Positions 8,533 to 17,869 are shown, numbered from the stretch's first letter. The stretch: 64,000 bases of DNA from Tolypothrix sp. PCC 7910 (GCF_011769525.1 NZ_CP050440.1:5023501-5087500), one strand, 5' to 3'. Numbers and translations: made by a program. Notes: generated by a model not told the origin, from the sequence alone.

Positions 8533-8934
8533 CTAAGGCAAAAACCGATCTAAAGCCGCCTTAAGTTCTGCAATTTCTGTATCAATATTCCCTTCTTGTG
8601 CAGCTCTAGCAATACACTCAGTTAAATGTTCATCTAGCACAATTCGTGCTACCCGATCCAATGCACCCCTGACTGCGGCTATTTGCAATAAAACATCAGG
8701 GCAAGGGCTATTTTGCTGCACCATTGTCTTAATACCACGAATGTGGCCCTCTATACGCGAAAGCCGATTCACAATTCGTTTTAAAGACTCTTCACTATGC
8801 ACGTGAGGATGTACCGAGTCTCCATGCACAGAATGGTGATCGGAATGTTCGTGATCTGTGCTGTGATTGTGGGAGTGTTCTGTTGGCTGAGATGTACTCA
8901 AGGATTCTTCAGGCGATCGGTTTAATCCGTTCAT
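8533..8934 (-). CDS. CsoR/RcnR-family metal-sensing repressor with His-rich N-terminus (InrS-like)
   Basis: The 133-residue protein has the all-helical CsoR/FrmR fold (residues about 48-133): LKRIVNRLSRIEGHIRGIKTM, with the DNA-contact helix, and metal-site residues Cys78, His103 and Cys107 (DEHLTEC). Residues 20-46 hold eleven histidines in an HSHNHSTDHEHSDHH-type tract, as in the nickel sensor InrS of Synechocystis. Known InrS represses a nickel exporter and releases DNA on binding Ni(II); copper or another metal cannot be excluded. No exporter gene is adjacent: neighbours are menH and, divergently, the HtrA protease gene. The target is therefore elsewhere or is the protein's own promoter. 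Confidence 0.85.
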   Translation of the reverse strand: MNGLNRSPEESLSTSQPTEHSHNHSTDHEHSDHHSVHGDSVHPHVHSEESLKRIVNRLSRIEGHIRGIKTMVQQNSPCPDVLLQIAAVRGALDRVARIVLDEHLTECIARAAQEGNIDTEIAELKAALDRFLP

Positions 8935-9411
8935 GGGTTATCAAAGTGCTGAGGGGATTAGGGACTGGGGACTAGGGATTGGGGACTGGGGACTAGGGAT
9001 TGGGGACAAGGCGATAAATTCCAATTACCGATTACCAATTACCCAATGACAAACACCCAAATTTAATTGTGGCGTGAAATCCGAACCTTGGTAGGGGAAA
9101 TGTCCATAATAGCTTTTGAGGTAAATATACAATTAATTTGATTACAGGTGTTCACGCTCTGCCTTAACTAATACTGAGGTAAAAAGGACTGGATATTGTA
9201 ATGGGGACATAAAGAAACAAAGGATACAATGGCGAGTTTAGTACTTAGCCCCTAATTCCTAGACTCTGACCTCTAACCTCTAGCTCCTGAGCAGGTGAAA
9301 CATTAAGTAGGATGCAAACGTCTATACGCAAGCATTCTCATCAATTCTGTAAAAATAAATTTAGATAGAGTTGTCACGACTAAGTAAAAATTACGCTTCT
9401 AGATTTAGGTT
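8935..9411. other. Divergent intergenic region with heptamer repeats
   Basis: This 477-bp stretch separates the InrS-like gene from the HtrA gene. It holds the tandem repeat at 8953-9006, CAATTACC-type simple repeats near 9025, and AT-rich sequence expected to contain the promoters of both genes. I see no operator palindrome clear enough to call. Confidence 0.6.
8953..9006. repeat. Heptanucleotide STRR (GGGGACT/GGGATTG)
   Basis: About seven degenerate copies of a 7-bp unit alternating GGGGACT and AGGGATT. It is of the short tandemly repeated type common in heterocystous cyanobacteria. Confidence 0.9.
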
Positions 9412-10632
9412 GTGATTATGAGAGTTCCCAAACTAACCCGGTCTATACGCCAACTCAGTTCCCATGTTTTAGCCATATTTCTAGGAGTTGTGCTAACTTT
9501 TACCACTCTGCGGGTGTTACCTTCGGAAGCTGAACCAGCGCCAAAGCCAACAACTGCAAACCCACCAGAATTACTGGCGCAACGTCAATCACCAGCTTCA
9601 GCGGCGATAGGTAGTAGCAGCTTTGTGACAGCCGCCGTCAATCGTGTGGGGCCAGCAGTAGTGCGGATTGATACAGAACGTACAATTACCCGTCGAAATG
9701 ATCAATTCTTTGAAGACCCATTTTTCCGCCAGTTTTTCGGTGATGGTTTCTCACAACAGCCATCTCGAGAACAGTTACGTGGTCTGGGTTCTGGCTTCAT
9801 TCTTGACAAGAGTGGATTAGTTCTCACCAATGCCCATGTAGTTGATAAAGCCGATCGCGTGACAGTGAGACTTAAAGATGGTCGCACCTTTGACGGCAAA
9901 GTTCAAGGCATTGATGAAGTTACAGATTTGGCGGTAGTGAAAATTAATGCTGGGAATGATTTACCAGTTGCTCCTTTAGGTTCTTCTAGTAATGTACAGG
10001 TGGGAGACTGGGCGATCGCAGTTGGTAATCCTTTAGGATTTGATAATACCGTAACTTTGGGAATTGTCAGCACCCTCAAACGTTCCAGCGCTCAAGTCGG
10101 GATTACAGATAAACGTCTGGAGTTTATTCAAACTGATGCAGCAATTAACCCTGGTAACTCTGGTGGGCCATTATTAAATGGTACTGGTGAAGTCATTGGG
10201 ATTAATACCGCCATTCGTGCTGATGCTATGGGGATTGGCTTTGCTATACCCATTGATAAAGCCAAAGCGATCGCAGAACAACTACAACGCACAGGTAAAG
10301 TTGCTCACCCCTATTTAGGTGTGCAAATGGTATCTTTAACACCTGAGCTAGCTAAGCAGAACAACACTGATCCTAACTCCCCCATTCAAATACCAGAAGT
10401 TAACGGGGTTTTAGTGATGCGGGTTGTACCCAATTCCCCGGCTGCATCTGCGGGTATTAGACGCGGTGATGTGATTGTGCAAATAGATGGACAAGCAATT
10501 ACCACTGCGGAACAGTTGCAAAATGTTGTCGAAAATAGTCGCCTCGGTCAAGTGTTGCAGGTGAAAGTGCAACGAGGTAATCAAACACAACAACTATCAG
10601 TCCGCACTGCTGAGTTACAAAATGCTTCTTAA
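9412..10632 (+). CDS. HtrA/Deg-family serine protease (HhoA/HhoB-like)
   Basis: This is a periplasmic or thylakoid-lumen quality-control protease. The N-terminus has a basic stretch and a hydrophobic segment ([19 protein letters not shown]), so it is exported or anchored. The trypsin-like domain has the triad His142 (TNAHVVD), Asp172 (TDLAVVK) and Ser250 (GNSGGPL), numbered from GTG 9412. A single PDZ domain follows at about 300-400 ([11 protein letters not shown] ... VIVQIDGQ). ATG 9418 is an equally good start two codons later. Synechocystis has three such proteins (HtrA, HhoA, HhoB), and I cannot say which is the ortholog. A strong hairpin terminator follows the stop. Confidence 0.93.
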   Translation: MIMRVPKLTRSIRQLSSHVLAIFLGVVLTFTTLRVLPSEAEPAPKPTTANPPELLAQRQSPASAAIGSSSFVTAAVNRVGPAVVRIDTERTITRRNDQFFEDPFFRQFFGDGFSQQPSREQLRGLGSGFILDKSGLVLTNAHVVDKADRVTVRLKDGRTFDGKVQGIDEVTDLAVVKINAGNDLPVAPLGSSSNVQVGDWAIAVGNPLGFDNTVTLGIVSTLKRSSAQVGITDKRLEFIQTDAAINPGNSGGPLLNGTGEVIGINTAIRADAMGIGFAIPIDKAKAIAEQLQRTGKVAHPYLGVQMVSLTPELAKQNNTDPNSPIQIPEVNGVLVMRVVPNSPAASAGIRRGDVIVQIDGQAITTAEQLQNVVENSRLGQVLQVKVQRGNQTQQLSVRTAELQNAS

Positions 10633-10689
10633 GCTCATCCCATCTATTGAAGGAGTGGGTAATCAGCACTAAGTCATAAGTGATTTTAG

Positions 10690-10720
10690 GGTAGTACAGC
10701 TAGCTGTACTACCTTATTTT
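10690..10720 (+). terminator. Rho-independent terminator of the HtrA gene
   Basis: Perfect 12-bp arms without a loop (GGTAGTACAGCT / AGCTGTACTACC, 10690-10713) followed by TTATTTTTT, 58 bp after the protease stop codon. Confidence 0.85.
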
Positions 10721-10800
10721 TTCTTTCTTGTTCTCTGTTGCGTTATTTGCGCGATCGCGTCTCTAATTTGCTTAAGTAGCTAAACAGAATTAATTACACA

Positions 10801-10927
10801 CTAATACTTATCGGTTAAGGGCAAAAGGGGAAGGGGAAAATGGGTAAGAAAAAACCTTTAACCCTTACCCTTTCACCTTTTCCCCAAACCAAATTAAAAG
10901 TTAAAAAACCTTAACCGAGCAGTATTG
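10801..10927. mobile_element. MITE-like element, 127 bp, with terminal inverted repeats and 9-bp flanking duplication
   Basis: The ends AATACTTATCGGTTAAGG (10803-10820) and CCTTAACCGAGCAGTATT (10909-10926) are inverted repeats with 15 of 18 matches. AATTACACA flanks both sides (10792-10800 and 10928-10936), which looks like a target-site duplication. Inner sequences GGGGAAAA...GGGTAAG and CTTACCC...TTTTCCCC are also complementary, so the whole element can fold into one long hairpin. The ends resemble those of the two 114-bp elements at 24310 and 61645. There is no coding capacity. Confidence 0.75.
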
Positions 10928-11230
10928 AATTACACAGATATTTTCCCTGTTCCCTGTTCTTGATCATATTTTGCTAGATACTGAAACAACTTTTTTGCTC
11001 TAGCCGGAAACTTGTTCAGACATAATATTGTCAAATTTTGTTACAATCATCTTATTTGTTGCAGTATAAATATAGGCTCTTGCTTTCTTTAAACCTCAAA
11101 CCCCGGATTCATCCTCAGCGGAACAAAATCCATAACAAGAGCATCTTTTTGGTTATATTTGTAACCAAAAAATAGTAGGTTATAAATCCCTAAATATATT
11201 GATAGTGTTGACAAATTCATGTATGTTTTT

Positions 11231-11386
11231 ACGCCTCAATAGCTGGTTCTTGAACTCGAGGAATCAATGCAGCCAAAGGAGGAAAAGCCTACTGAATCAA
11301 GGAAATTACCACTTATTTAAGGATCTTCTGAGCGTAAGCTAGGGAAGACATTAGTGAGGGGAATGACCCCTTAATAACTGAGGCGT
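11231..11386 (+). ncRNA. Candidate structured RNA closed by an 8-bp terminal stem
   Basis: ACGCCTCA (11231-11238) pairs with TGAGGCGT (11379-11386), enclosing about 140 nt with internal hairpins: TCTTC/GAAGA at 11324-11348 with a nested AGC/GCT, and AGGGG/CCCCT at 11357-11371. A TTGACA box lies just upstream (about 11210). The arrangement is like a multi-stem regulatory RNA. I compared it from memory with 6S RNA, the ydaO (c-di-AMP) riboswitch, RNase P RNA and tmRNA and could not match it to any. It ends 139 nt before the TPR gene, so a leader role is possible. Confidence 0.35.
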
Positions 11387-11524
11387 ATGAAGCATCACTA
11401 ATTAACCAGCAGTATCATTTATTTATGGGAATTGTAATATTAAATTTTAAATTCCCCAAAGGGTTTAACTGCTGAGATATACCCTAAAAAAGAATGTCAA
11501 CGGTGTTTTGGCCTTGTAGCCACT

Positions 11525-13738
11525 ATGAGCGTGAATGATACTGCACACACAGATAATTTCTCTTGGAATCGGCAAGTATATCATCGATTAAAACTTGCCT
11601 TAAGCCTGAATTTGCGAAGACAGTTGTTTTTGGCAGTTTGTGATGATTTACACTTAAGAAATCAAGTAGCCGCCCGTTTGCATTCTACTTTGGCTTATCC
11701 CGTTGGACAAGTACTTTATCAACCAGAAGATAGCCTTGAAAGTAGTACGCCGGCTTATCCGCGTTTAGCGACTTTGCGCTTAAATTTAAGCGATCCAAAT
11801 CCCATCGCGCAGATTAATCAATGGCTCACTAGTTATCCACCACCAGTTATTGGGGGATCAAAAGATACTCCAGGAAGACCTTTACCGATACCAGCGTTTC
11901 AGATTGTTGGTGTCGAGCTATTAACCAAGCAACCAGTAGCAGTACAGCGATTATTTTTACACTATCTCCGTTTAAGTGAGGAGTATTTAGCTAACCAAGA
12001 GTCTAACAGTTTCCTTGAATCTAGTTTACTGTTGTGGGTACCGCGTCCTTGGTTATCTGCTATTCAGCAGTCAGCACCACAGTTTTGGCGGTGTCGTACT
12101 GGCGTGTTTTTGTTTGCTGGCGAACCAACCCCAACATCTCATAATGGTGGCTATCGAGAAAGGTTTGCAGGTTCTAGAAGTTTAGATTTTGATGATTTTG
12201 AACCATCCCTTCTAGAAGAAGCTGTGGCGCAGGCAGAACTTAAATCCGCAGAAGACACAGAACTGAAGTTTGAAGATGATTTTGATTTTGAAGCAGAGAC
12301 AGCAGTAGAGACAACTCCACCGCCTTCAGTGCCAATTTCAACATCAGAAATTTTACAAATTGAGGGTAAGCAAGAAGCACCCCTAGCAATATCCAATAAT
12401 GGCAATAAGCTCCCACCATTGCCATCACTGGCTCATATTAGCAAGGACTTGACTGAGCTAGTACTAGAAACCATTAATTCCAAAATTATTCAAGATGACG
12501 AAGATATTTCTCTAGCGCAGCAAATGCTAGTTGAAATTGAGAAATTACACTCGCAGCAAGCATCTGGGGAAGTGCTATCAGCAGCTTATCATCGCTTAGG
12601 TAACTACTATCGCCTGCGTATTGAACAAGGGCAATCCAATTTAGAAAACATCATGGTAGCAATTCTCGCCTACCAAGAAGCAGTTACCTATCATGATACT
12701 TCACCCCAGTTACCAGATATCTTGAATGACTTGGGTACACTCTACTGGATGCTATATCGCACACCACCCAATTCTGAAGAGGGACAAACTTATATTGAGC
12801 AGGGAATTGAATTTTATAAATTAGCTTTAAAGCTGATATCACCCCAAACCAACCCAGAAACTTACGCACGGGTGCAAAATAATTTAGGCACAGCTTACGG
12901 TGATTTAGCGCGGTTTGGTAACCCAGCAGAGAGTTGGCAGCAAGCAGTCATAGCGTATAACGAAGCACTACGCTATCGTACAACCGCAATGGAGCCATTA
13001 AAGTATGCAGCTTGTCAAAATAACCTGGGTACTGCTTACTGGCATTTAGGGCAATACAATCAACCTGTATTCAATTTAAAAAAAGCGATCGCAGCTTATA
13101 ATTTAGCTCTGGCTCACTATAGCCCTGAATATGAGCCGCTCAAATATGGCATGATTCAAAACAACATCGGTACAGCCTACTGGAATCTTGCCCAATATGA
13201 GCAGCCAGGACACCATCTGAAGATGGCTATTGATGTTTATACCGATGCTTTAAAATATCGCACCCCGGCAGCTGTTCCTAGTGGCTGTGCAGCTACACAA
13301 AATAATTTGGGAACGGCATATTGGCATTTAGCAAATCTTTCGCAAACAACTAAAGAAGAGCGGCACAAGTATTTAAAATTGTGCATTGCTGCTTATGATG
13401 AAGCATTAGCTCTGGCTCATTCACTCAATCCTGCTGTTTTAAGTTTTGATGTCCTATCTACTCACAATAACTTAGGATTAGCCCATTATCAGATTGCCAC
13501 AGATCAATATTTTAATGCTGATAAAAAAGTACGTTCTCAACATTTAGAAGCAGCATTAGATAATCATTTGCAAGCCTTAAATGGATTAAGTAAACAACCA
13601 GAAGCTTATCAAACCACCTTTTCTTATATTGTCAAAACAGTACGTGCCTTCCACAGTGAGCTAGGAATCCAAGGGCAAAATCAAGCTTTATCAAAAGTGC
13701 CTTCTCATTTGTTACCAGAGATTTTGCCGAAGATTTAG
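11525..13738 (+). CDS. Large tetratricopeptide repeat protein
   Basis: The 737-residue protein has no signal peptide. The first ~210 residues form an unrecognised globular domain (NRQVYHRLKLALSLNLRRQ ... ending VFLFAGEPTP). Residues about 215-320 are acidic and Ser/Pro-rich, a likely linker. From about 330 to 700 there are TPR-type helical repeats with the motif QNNLGTAYWHLAQY repeated at 40-45 residue spacing, plus variants NNLGLAHYQIA. TPRs mediate protein contacts; the partner is unknown. It starts at ATG 11525 and has no close operon neighbour. The QNNLGxAY repeat signature is shared with the TPR-CHAT protein at 24555. Confidence 0.85.
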   Translation: MSVNDTAHTDNFSWNRQVYHRLKLALSLNLRRQLFLAVCDDLHLRNQVAARLHSTLAYPVGQVLYQPEDSLESSTPAYPRLATLRLNLSDPNPIAQINQWLTSYPPPVIGGSKDTPGRPLPIPAFQIVGVELLTKQPVAVQRLFLHYLRLSEEYLANQESNSFLESSLLLWVPRPWLSAIQQSAPQFWRCRTGVFLFAGEPTPTSHNGGYRERFAGSRSLDFDDFEPSLLEEAVAQAELKSAEDTELKFEDDFDFEAETAVETTPPPSVPISTSEILQIEGKQEAPLAISNNGNKLPPLPSLAHISKDLTELVLETINSKIIQDDEDISLAQQMLVEIEKLHSQQASGEVLSAAYHRLGNYYRLRIEQGQSNLENIMVAILAYQEAVTYHDTSPQLPDILNDLGTLYWMLYRTPPNSEEGQTYIEQGIEFYKLALKLISPQTNPETYARVQNNLGTAYGDLARFGNPAESWQQAVIAYNEALRYRTTAMEPLKYAACQNNLGTAYWHLGQYNQPVFNLKKAIAAYNLALAHYSPEYEPLKYGMIQNNIGTAYWNLAQYEQPGHHLKMAIDVYTDALKYRTPAAVPSGCAATQNNLGTAYWHLANLSQTTKEERHKYLKLCIAAYDEALALAHSLNPAVLSFDVLSTHNNLGLAHYQIATDQYFNADKKVRSQHLEAALDNHLQALNGLSKQPEAYQTTFSYIVKTVRAFHSELGIQGQNQALSKVPSHLLPEILPKI

Positions 13739-13790
13739 GGATTGGGGATTGGGTAATTGGTAATTGGTAATTGGTAATTGGTTAGAAAGA
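13739..13790. repeat. Heptanucleotide STRR (GGGATTG then TAATTGG)
   Basis: Two simple-repeat types are joined: GGGATTG units run into four copies of GGTAATT. The array starts right after the TPR gene stop codon. Confidence 0.85.
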
Positions 13791-14020
13791 TTTGACTCTT
13801 GACTTTTGACAAACAGCAAATACCAAACACCCAATGACAAATGACAAATGACAAATTGATGACTTAGGTCACAAATGAATTTTCAATTATTAGTGACTTT
13901 AGTCATGCACTAAATTGGCTAATTTTGTCCGATAATTACTAGCATGAATTTATACGATAAAAGCTTTCAGGTGATACTTGCAGACTTAAGAAACTAGCTT
14001 TTTCCTATTCCAGAGTGCAA

Positions 14021-15601
14021 ATGACTATTGATTCATCACAATCTATTGATTCATCGGCTTTGCTTCCCAAAGTCAAAAGAAAGTTTAGAGTTCGTTGGCT
14101 GTCGTGGTTACTGGTCGTTGGGCTTTTGGGTGGAATTGGCTCTGCAATTTATTACCAGGTAGCTGTCGTTCCGACTCAGCAAGCCAGACGCAAGGTTTTG
14201 ACGCAGCCTGTAGAAAGACAAACTTTAGCAATTACGGTTTCCGCGAATGGTACAGTCAAACCTGAGCGCTCGATTAACCTCAGCCCCAAAAATTCTGGCA
14301 TCCTCAAAAGACTGTTAGCAAAAGAAGGAGATATTGTCAAAGCAGGACAGATTGTCGCTTACATGGATGATTCCAATCTGCGCGGACAACTCACTTCTGC
14401 TCAAGGACAGTTAGCACAAGCCGAGGCGAATCTGCAAAAGGCGCAAGCTGGGAATCGCCCTCAAGATATTGCTCAAGCACAAGCAGCATTAGACGAAGCC
14501 GAGGCGAATCTGCAAAAGGCGCAAGCTGGAAATCGCCCCCAGGATATTGGTCAAGCACAAGCCCGCTTACAAAGCGCTCAAGCGACTTTGAGCAAAGCGG
14601 AAGATGATTTCCGCCGTAATCAACAACTTTTCAATTCCGGTGGGATTGCTCTACAGGTTGTCAACCAAAAACGAGCAGACAGAGACAGCGCCCAAGCTGC
14701 TGTTAATGAAGCGCAGCAAGCCTTAGCTTTACAAAGAGCGGGTTCGCGTCCAGAAGATATCGCCCAAGCCAGGGCTACAGTTAATCAAAGACAACAAGCT
14801 TTAGCATTATTAAAAGCTGGAAGCCGCCCAGAAGACATAGAGGTAGCGCGTGCTCAAGTCACATCTGCTCGCGGTTCACTGCAAAATATCCAAGCTCAAA
14901 TAAATGACACCATAATTCGCGCACCTTTTGATGGCGTTGTAACTAAGAAATACGCTGATCCAGGTGCCTTTGTAACTCCCACAACTGCTAGTAGTGATGT
15001 GTCTTCTGCTACTTCTTCTTCGATTTTGTCGCTAGCTTCTACTAATGAAGTTGTCGCCAATTTAGCTGAAACCAATATTTCTAAAATTCGCCTGGGTTTA
15101 CCAGTGACGATTAAGGCAGATGCTTACCCAGGAAAAGTCTTTGAAGGTAAAGTCAAACAAATCGCAGCCCAATCTGTAGTTACGCAAAACGTTACCAGCT
15201 TTGAAGTGAGAATATCACTTTCAGATCCGCAAAGATTACTGCGGTCTGGGATGAATGTGACTACAGATTTCCAAGTAGGTCAACTGGAAAATGCGCTAGT
15301 AGTACCAACTGCAGCTGTTGTGCGCCGGGAAAATGCTACAGGTGTGTTTGTAGCAGGGGCAGATAACAAACCTCAGTTTAGGCGCATAGTAACTGGCGTG
15401 ACTGTTGGTAGCTTTACAGAAGTCAAGTCTGGATTAAATGGGGATGAGAGAGTACTGCTCAGTTTCCCACCCGGATCGCGACCACAATCTACACCAAGAG
15501 GCGGAGTATTCCCAGGTGTAGGAGGAGGCGGTGGCGGTGGTGGTAGCGGTCGTCAAGGTGGTGGTTCTGGTGGCGGTCGTTCTGGTGGCGGTGCGCTTTA
15601 A
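14021..15601 (+). CDS. DevB/HlyD-type periplasmic adaptor of a tripartite ABC exporter (first copy)
   Basis: ATG 14021 is preferred over GTG 14015. A single membrane anchor (WLSWLLVVGLLGGIGSAIYY, about residues 26-45) precedes the split lipoyl domain (NLSPKNSGILKRLLAKEGDIVKAGQIV), a long alpha-hairpin, and beta-barrel/membrane-proximal domains. The hairpin contains a recent 78-bp tandem duplication (14421-14498 and 14499-14576), giving two 26-residue AEANLQKAQAGNRPQDI units. Two related AGSRPEDI units follow. The C-terminal 35 residues are almost pure Gly/Ser/Arg and look disordered. Adaptors of this kind link an ABC permease/ATPase pair to TolC; in Nostoc, DevBCA with HgdD exports heterocyst glycolipids. 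The cargo here is unknown. It heads the cluster 14021-23168. Confidence 0.88.
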   Translation: MTIDSSQSIDSSALLPKVKRKFRVRWLSWLLVVGLLGGIGSAIYYQVAVVPTQQARRKVLTQPVERQTLAITVSANGTVKPERSINLSPKNSGILKRLLAKEGDIVKAGQIVAYMDDSNLRGQLTSAQGQLAQAEANLQKAQAGNRPQDIAQAQAALDEAEANLQKAQAGNRPQDIGQAQARLQSAQATLSKAEDDFRRNQQLFNSGGIALQVVNQKRADRDSAQAAVNEAQQALALQRAGSRPEDIAQARATVNQRQQALALLKAGSRPEDIEVARAQVTSARGSLQNIQAQINDTIIRAPFDGVVTKKYADPGAFVTPTTASSDVSSATSSSILSLASTNEVVANLAETNISKIRLGLPVTIKADAYPGKVFEGKVKQIAAQSVVTQNVTSFEVRISLSDPQRLLRSGMNVTTDFQVGQLENALVVPTAAVVRRENATGVFVAGADNKPQFRRIVTGVTVGSFTEVKSGLNGDERVLLSFPPGSRPQSTPRGGVFPGVGGGGGGGGSGRQGGGSGGGRSGGGAL

Positions 15602-15605
15602 AGAA

Positions 15606-15735
15606 GTTGGTCATTGGTCATTGGTCATTTGTCATTTGGTAATGGGTAATTGGTAATTGGTAATTTCTCCTTGTCTCCTTGTCCCCTTGTCCCCTTGTCC
15701 CCCTCTGCTTCCTCTGCTCTCATTCCCTGTTCCTC
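15606..15735. repeat. Compound STRR between adaptor and permease genes
   Basis: Successive blocks of TTGGTCA, GGTAATT and CTTGTCC/TCCCCTTG units. It creates a spurious in-frame N-terminal extension of the permease gene (from 15650), which I exclude. Confidence 0.85.
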
Positions 15736-15742
15736 AAAAAGT

Positions 15743-17023
15743 ATGTTTAAGCTATTTAAGGGGTTTTATAAAACTAAAAATACCCGCACTGTTCCATTTT
15801 TAGAAATTTTGACAATGGCAGCGGAAACGCTGTGGAGTAATAAATTACGCACGGGATTGACGATGCTGGGCGTAATTATTGGCATTTCTTCTGTGATTGC
15901 CATTACCTCTGTGGGACAGGGTGTGCAAAAGGGTGTTGAGCAGCAAATTCAAGCATTAGGTTCAGATGTCATCCAAATCCTGGCAGGTGCGGCGAGAAGC
16001 GGAAATATCAGCCAAGGGATAGGTTCTACTAGTACTTTGACATGGGAGGATGCTAAAGCGATCGCACAACAAGCGCCATCAGCTCAAATGGTGTCTGCTT
16101 ATTTACAGCGCAATGCACAAGTAGTTTATGGAGGGCAAAACACATCAACCACCATTTACGGTACTGATTTAAATTATCCCGAAGTGAGAAATACTCACCC
16201 CCAGCAAGGGAGGTATTTTACTGAGGAAGAACTCAACACGGCTGCACAGGTGGCTATACTTGGGCCGACAGTATTAAACACTCTCTTTGGTCAAGGTGCT
16301 AATCCTATAGGTGAGACAATCCGGATTCGGGGAGAGGCTTATCAAGTAATTGGGGTAATGGAACCTAAAGGTTCTCAAGGGCCTTTTGATCGAGATGACC
16401 AAGTTTTCATTCCGCTAACAAGTATGTCAGCTAGATTAGTTGGTAACAACGCCCTAGCAGGCGTTTCTGTGAGTGGCATTTTAGTTAAAGGTGCTAATCA
16501 AGAACAGTTAGAGGCGGCGCAGTTTCAAGTTACCAATCTCTTACGTTTACGTCACAATATTTTTCCACCACAAGCTGATGATTTTCGGTTGACGAACCAA
16601 GCTGATATTGTCAGCACCTTTACCAATGTCGTGGGATTGTTTACCGTCATGGTAGTGGCGATCGCAGGCATTTCGCTAGTAGTAGGCGGCATTGGGATTG
16701 CTAATATTATGCTGGTGTCTGTGGTAGAACGTACCAGAGAAATTGGCATTCGTAAAGCCGTTGGTGCAACCAATTCAGCTATATTGAATCAATTTTTAGC
16801 CGAAGCGATCGTCATTTCCATCGTCGGTGGCGTTATTGGGATGGTAGGCGGAATTGCGATCGCATTTGGTGCAGCGAATATTTTTAAGTTCCCCTTTGTA
16901 ATTTCTGTTCTCTCCATAATTGTCGGCTTTGCACTCTCGTTAGGTGTCGGCTTAGTCGCTGGCGTAATTCCCGCCAGAAACGCCGCTAAATTAGACCCAA
17001 TTACAGCTTTACGTAGCGACTGA
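15743..17023 (+). CDS. MacB/DevC-type ABC exporter permease (first copy)
   Basis: The start is set at ATG 15743 because the in-frame sequence upstream is simple repeat. The 426-residue protein has the MacB-type plan: a cytoplasmic N-terminal segment, one transmembrane helix near residues 38-60 (LRTGLTMLGVIIGISSVIAI), a large periplasmic MacB core domain (about 65-290), then three C-terminal helices of the FtsX domain (VVGLFTVMVVAIAGISLVVGGIGIANIMLVSV ... VERTREIGIRKAVGA). These permeases do not form a channel; they work as mechanotransmitters that drive the adaptor and TolC. It lies between its adaptor and the single ATPase gene of the cluster. Confidence 0.9.
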   Translation: MFKLFKGFYKTKNTRTVPFLEILTMAAETLWSNKLRTGLTMLGVIIGISSVIAITSVGQGVQKGVEQQIQALGSDVIQILAGAARSGNISQGIGSTSTLTWEDAKAIAQQAPSAQMVSAYLQRNAQVVYGGQNTSTTIYGTDLNYPEVRNTHPQQGRYFTEEELNTAAQVAILGPTVLNTLFGQGANPIGETIRIRGEAYQVIGVMEPKGSQGPFDRDDQVFIPLTSMSARLVGNNALAGVSVSGILVKGANQEQLEAAQFQVTNLLRLRHNIFPPQADDFRLTNQADIVSTFTNVVGLFTVMVVAIAGISLVVGGIGIANIMLVSVVERTREIGIRKAVGATNSAILNQFLAEAIVISIVGGVIGMVGGIAIAFGAANIFKFPFVISVLSIIVGFALSLGVGLVAGVIPARNAAKLDPITALRSD

Positions 17024-17025
17024 TA

Positions 17026-17190
17026 AGGGACTGGGGATTGGGGACTAGGGATTGGGGACTAGGGATTGGGGACTAGGGATTGGGGACTAGGGATTGGGTA
17101 AAAGGGATTGGGTAAAAGGGAAACAAACACCAATTACCAATTACCAATTACCAAATGACAAATGACAAATAACAAATGACAAAGGACAAA
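17026..17190. repeat. Compound STRR between permease and ATPase genes
   Basis: GGGGATTGGGGACTA units (about ten heptamers) followed by CAATTAC and AATGACA units. It fills nearly the whole 174-bp gap. Confidence 0.9.
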
Positions 17191-17197
17191 CACCATT

Positions 17198-17869
17198 ATG
17201 CCAACAATGATTTGGATGGAATCGATTACCAAAACCTACCATTTAGGAGAAGTTGAGGTTCCTATTTTGAAGGGTATTCAACTTTCTATTGAGGAAGGGG
17301 AATATGTTGCGATTATGGGTGCATCAGGTTCGGGTAAGTCTACGCTGATGAATATTTTGGGCTGTTTGGATCGCCCCAGTACAGGGCATTATATTTTTGA
17401 AGGTAGAAATTTAACTACTTTTGATGATGATGAATTAGCTTATATTCGCAACCAAAGAATAGGTTTTGTTTTTCAGCAATTTAACCTTTTGGCAAGAGCA
17501 ACAGCCCTAGATAACGTCATGCTACCAATGGTTTATGCTAATTTACCTAAGCCGAAACGCCGCCAAAGAGCATTGGAAGCATTAGAAAGAGTAGGGTTAA
17601 AAGAACGTGTTGCTAATCGTCCTAGTCAGCTTTCTGGGGGACAACAACAACGAGTTGCGATCGCTCGTGCTTTGGTGAACCGACCTGCATTAGTTTTGGC
17701 AGACGAACCAACGGGAGCATTAGATACGGAAACTTCCTACGAGGTCATGAATTTATTAACAGAATTAAATGACCAAGGTATCACAATTATCATTGTTACC
17801 CATGAACCTGATATTGCTGCTCAAACTAAAAGAATTATCCGTGTGCAAGATGGGTTAATTGTCGGTTAA
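17198..17869 (+). CDS. MacB/DevA/LolD-type ABC transporter ATP-binding protein
   Basis: This is the ATPase of the export cluster. The 223-residue protein has Walker [10 protein letters not shown] at 41-49, the Q-loop in FVFQQFNLL, signature LSGGQQQR, Walker [14 protein letters not shown], and the switch His in [10 protein letters not shown]. The R[11 protein letters not shown] and ADEPTGALD segments are those of the MacB/LolD group. It is the only ATPase gene between two adaptor-permease pairs (14021-17023 and 20332-23168), so it may power both, or the second pair may use an ATPase encoded elsewhere. The start is ATG 17198, directly after a block of AATGACA repeats. Confidence 0.93.
   Translation: MPTMIWMESITKTYHLGEVEVPILKGIQLSIEEGEYVAIMGASGSGKSTLMNILGCLDRPSTGHYIFEGRNLTTFDDDELAYIRNQRIGFVFQQFNLLARATALDNVMLPMVYANLPKPKRRQRALEALERVGLKERVANRPSQLSGGQQQRVAIARALVNRPALVLADEPTGALDTETSYEVMNLLTELNDQGITIIIVTHEPDIAAQTKRIIRVQDGLIVG

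Larger units (their letters stand above)
10633..11524. other. 892-bp gene-free region
   Basis: It holds the HtrA terminator (10690-10720), a 127-bp MITE-like element with flanking duplications (10801-10927), and a candidate structured RNA (11231-11386). The remainder is AT-rich and probably includes the promoter of the TPR gene at 11525. A TTGACA hexamer occurs at about 11210-11215, just before the candidate RNA. Confidence 0.6.

Noticed and set aside
11231-11386. ydaO (c-di-AMP) riboswitch or 6S RNA
   Set aside because: The terminal stem and spacing are suggestive, but the conserved GGGGACCCA and GCTAACCTCGTA blocks of ydaO are absent, and I could not align the sequence to 6S from memory. 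Kept only as an unassigned structure.
15650-15742. N-terminal extension of the first permease
   Set aside because: It is translated STRR sequence; MFKLFKGFYKTK at 15743 begins the protein-like part. The same reasoning removes the extensions of the CHAT, icd and flv2 frames.
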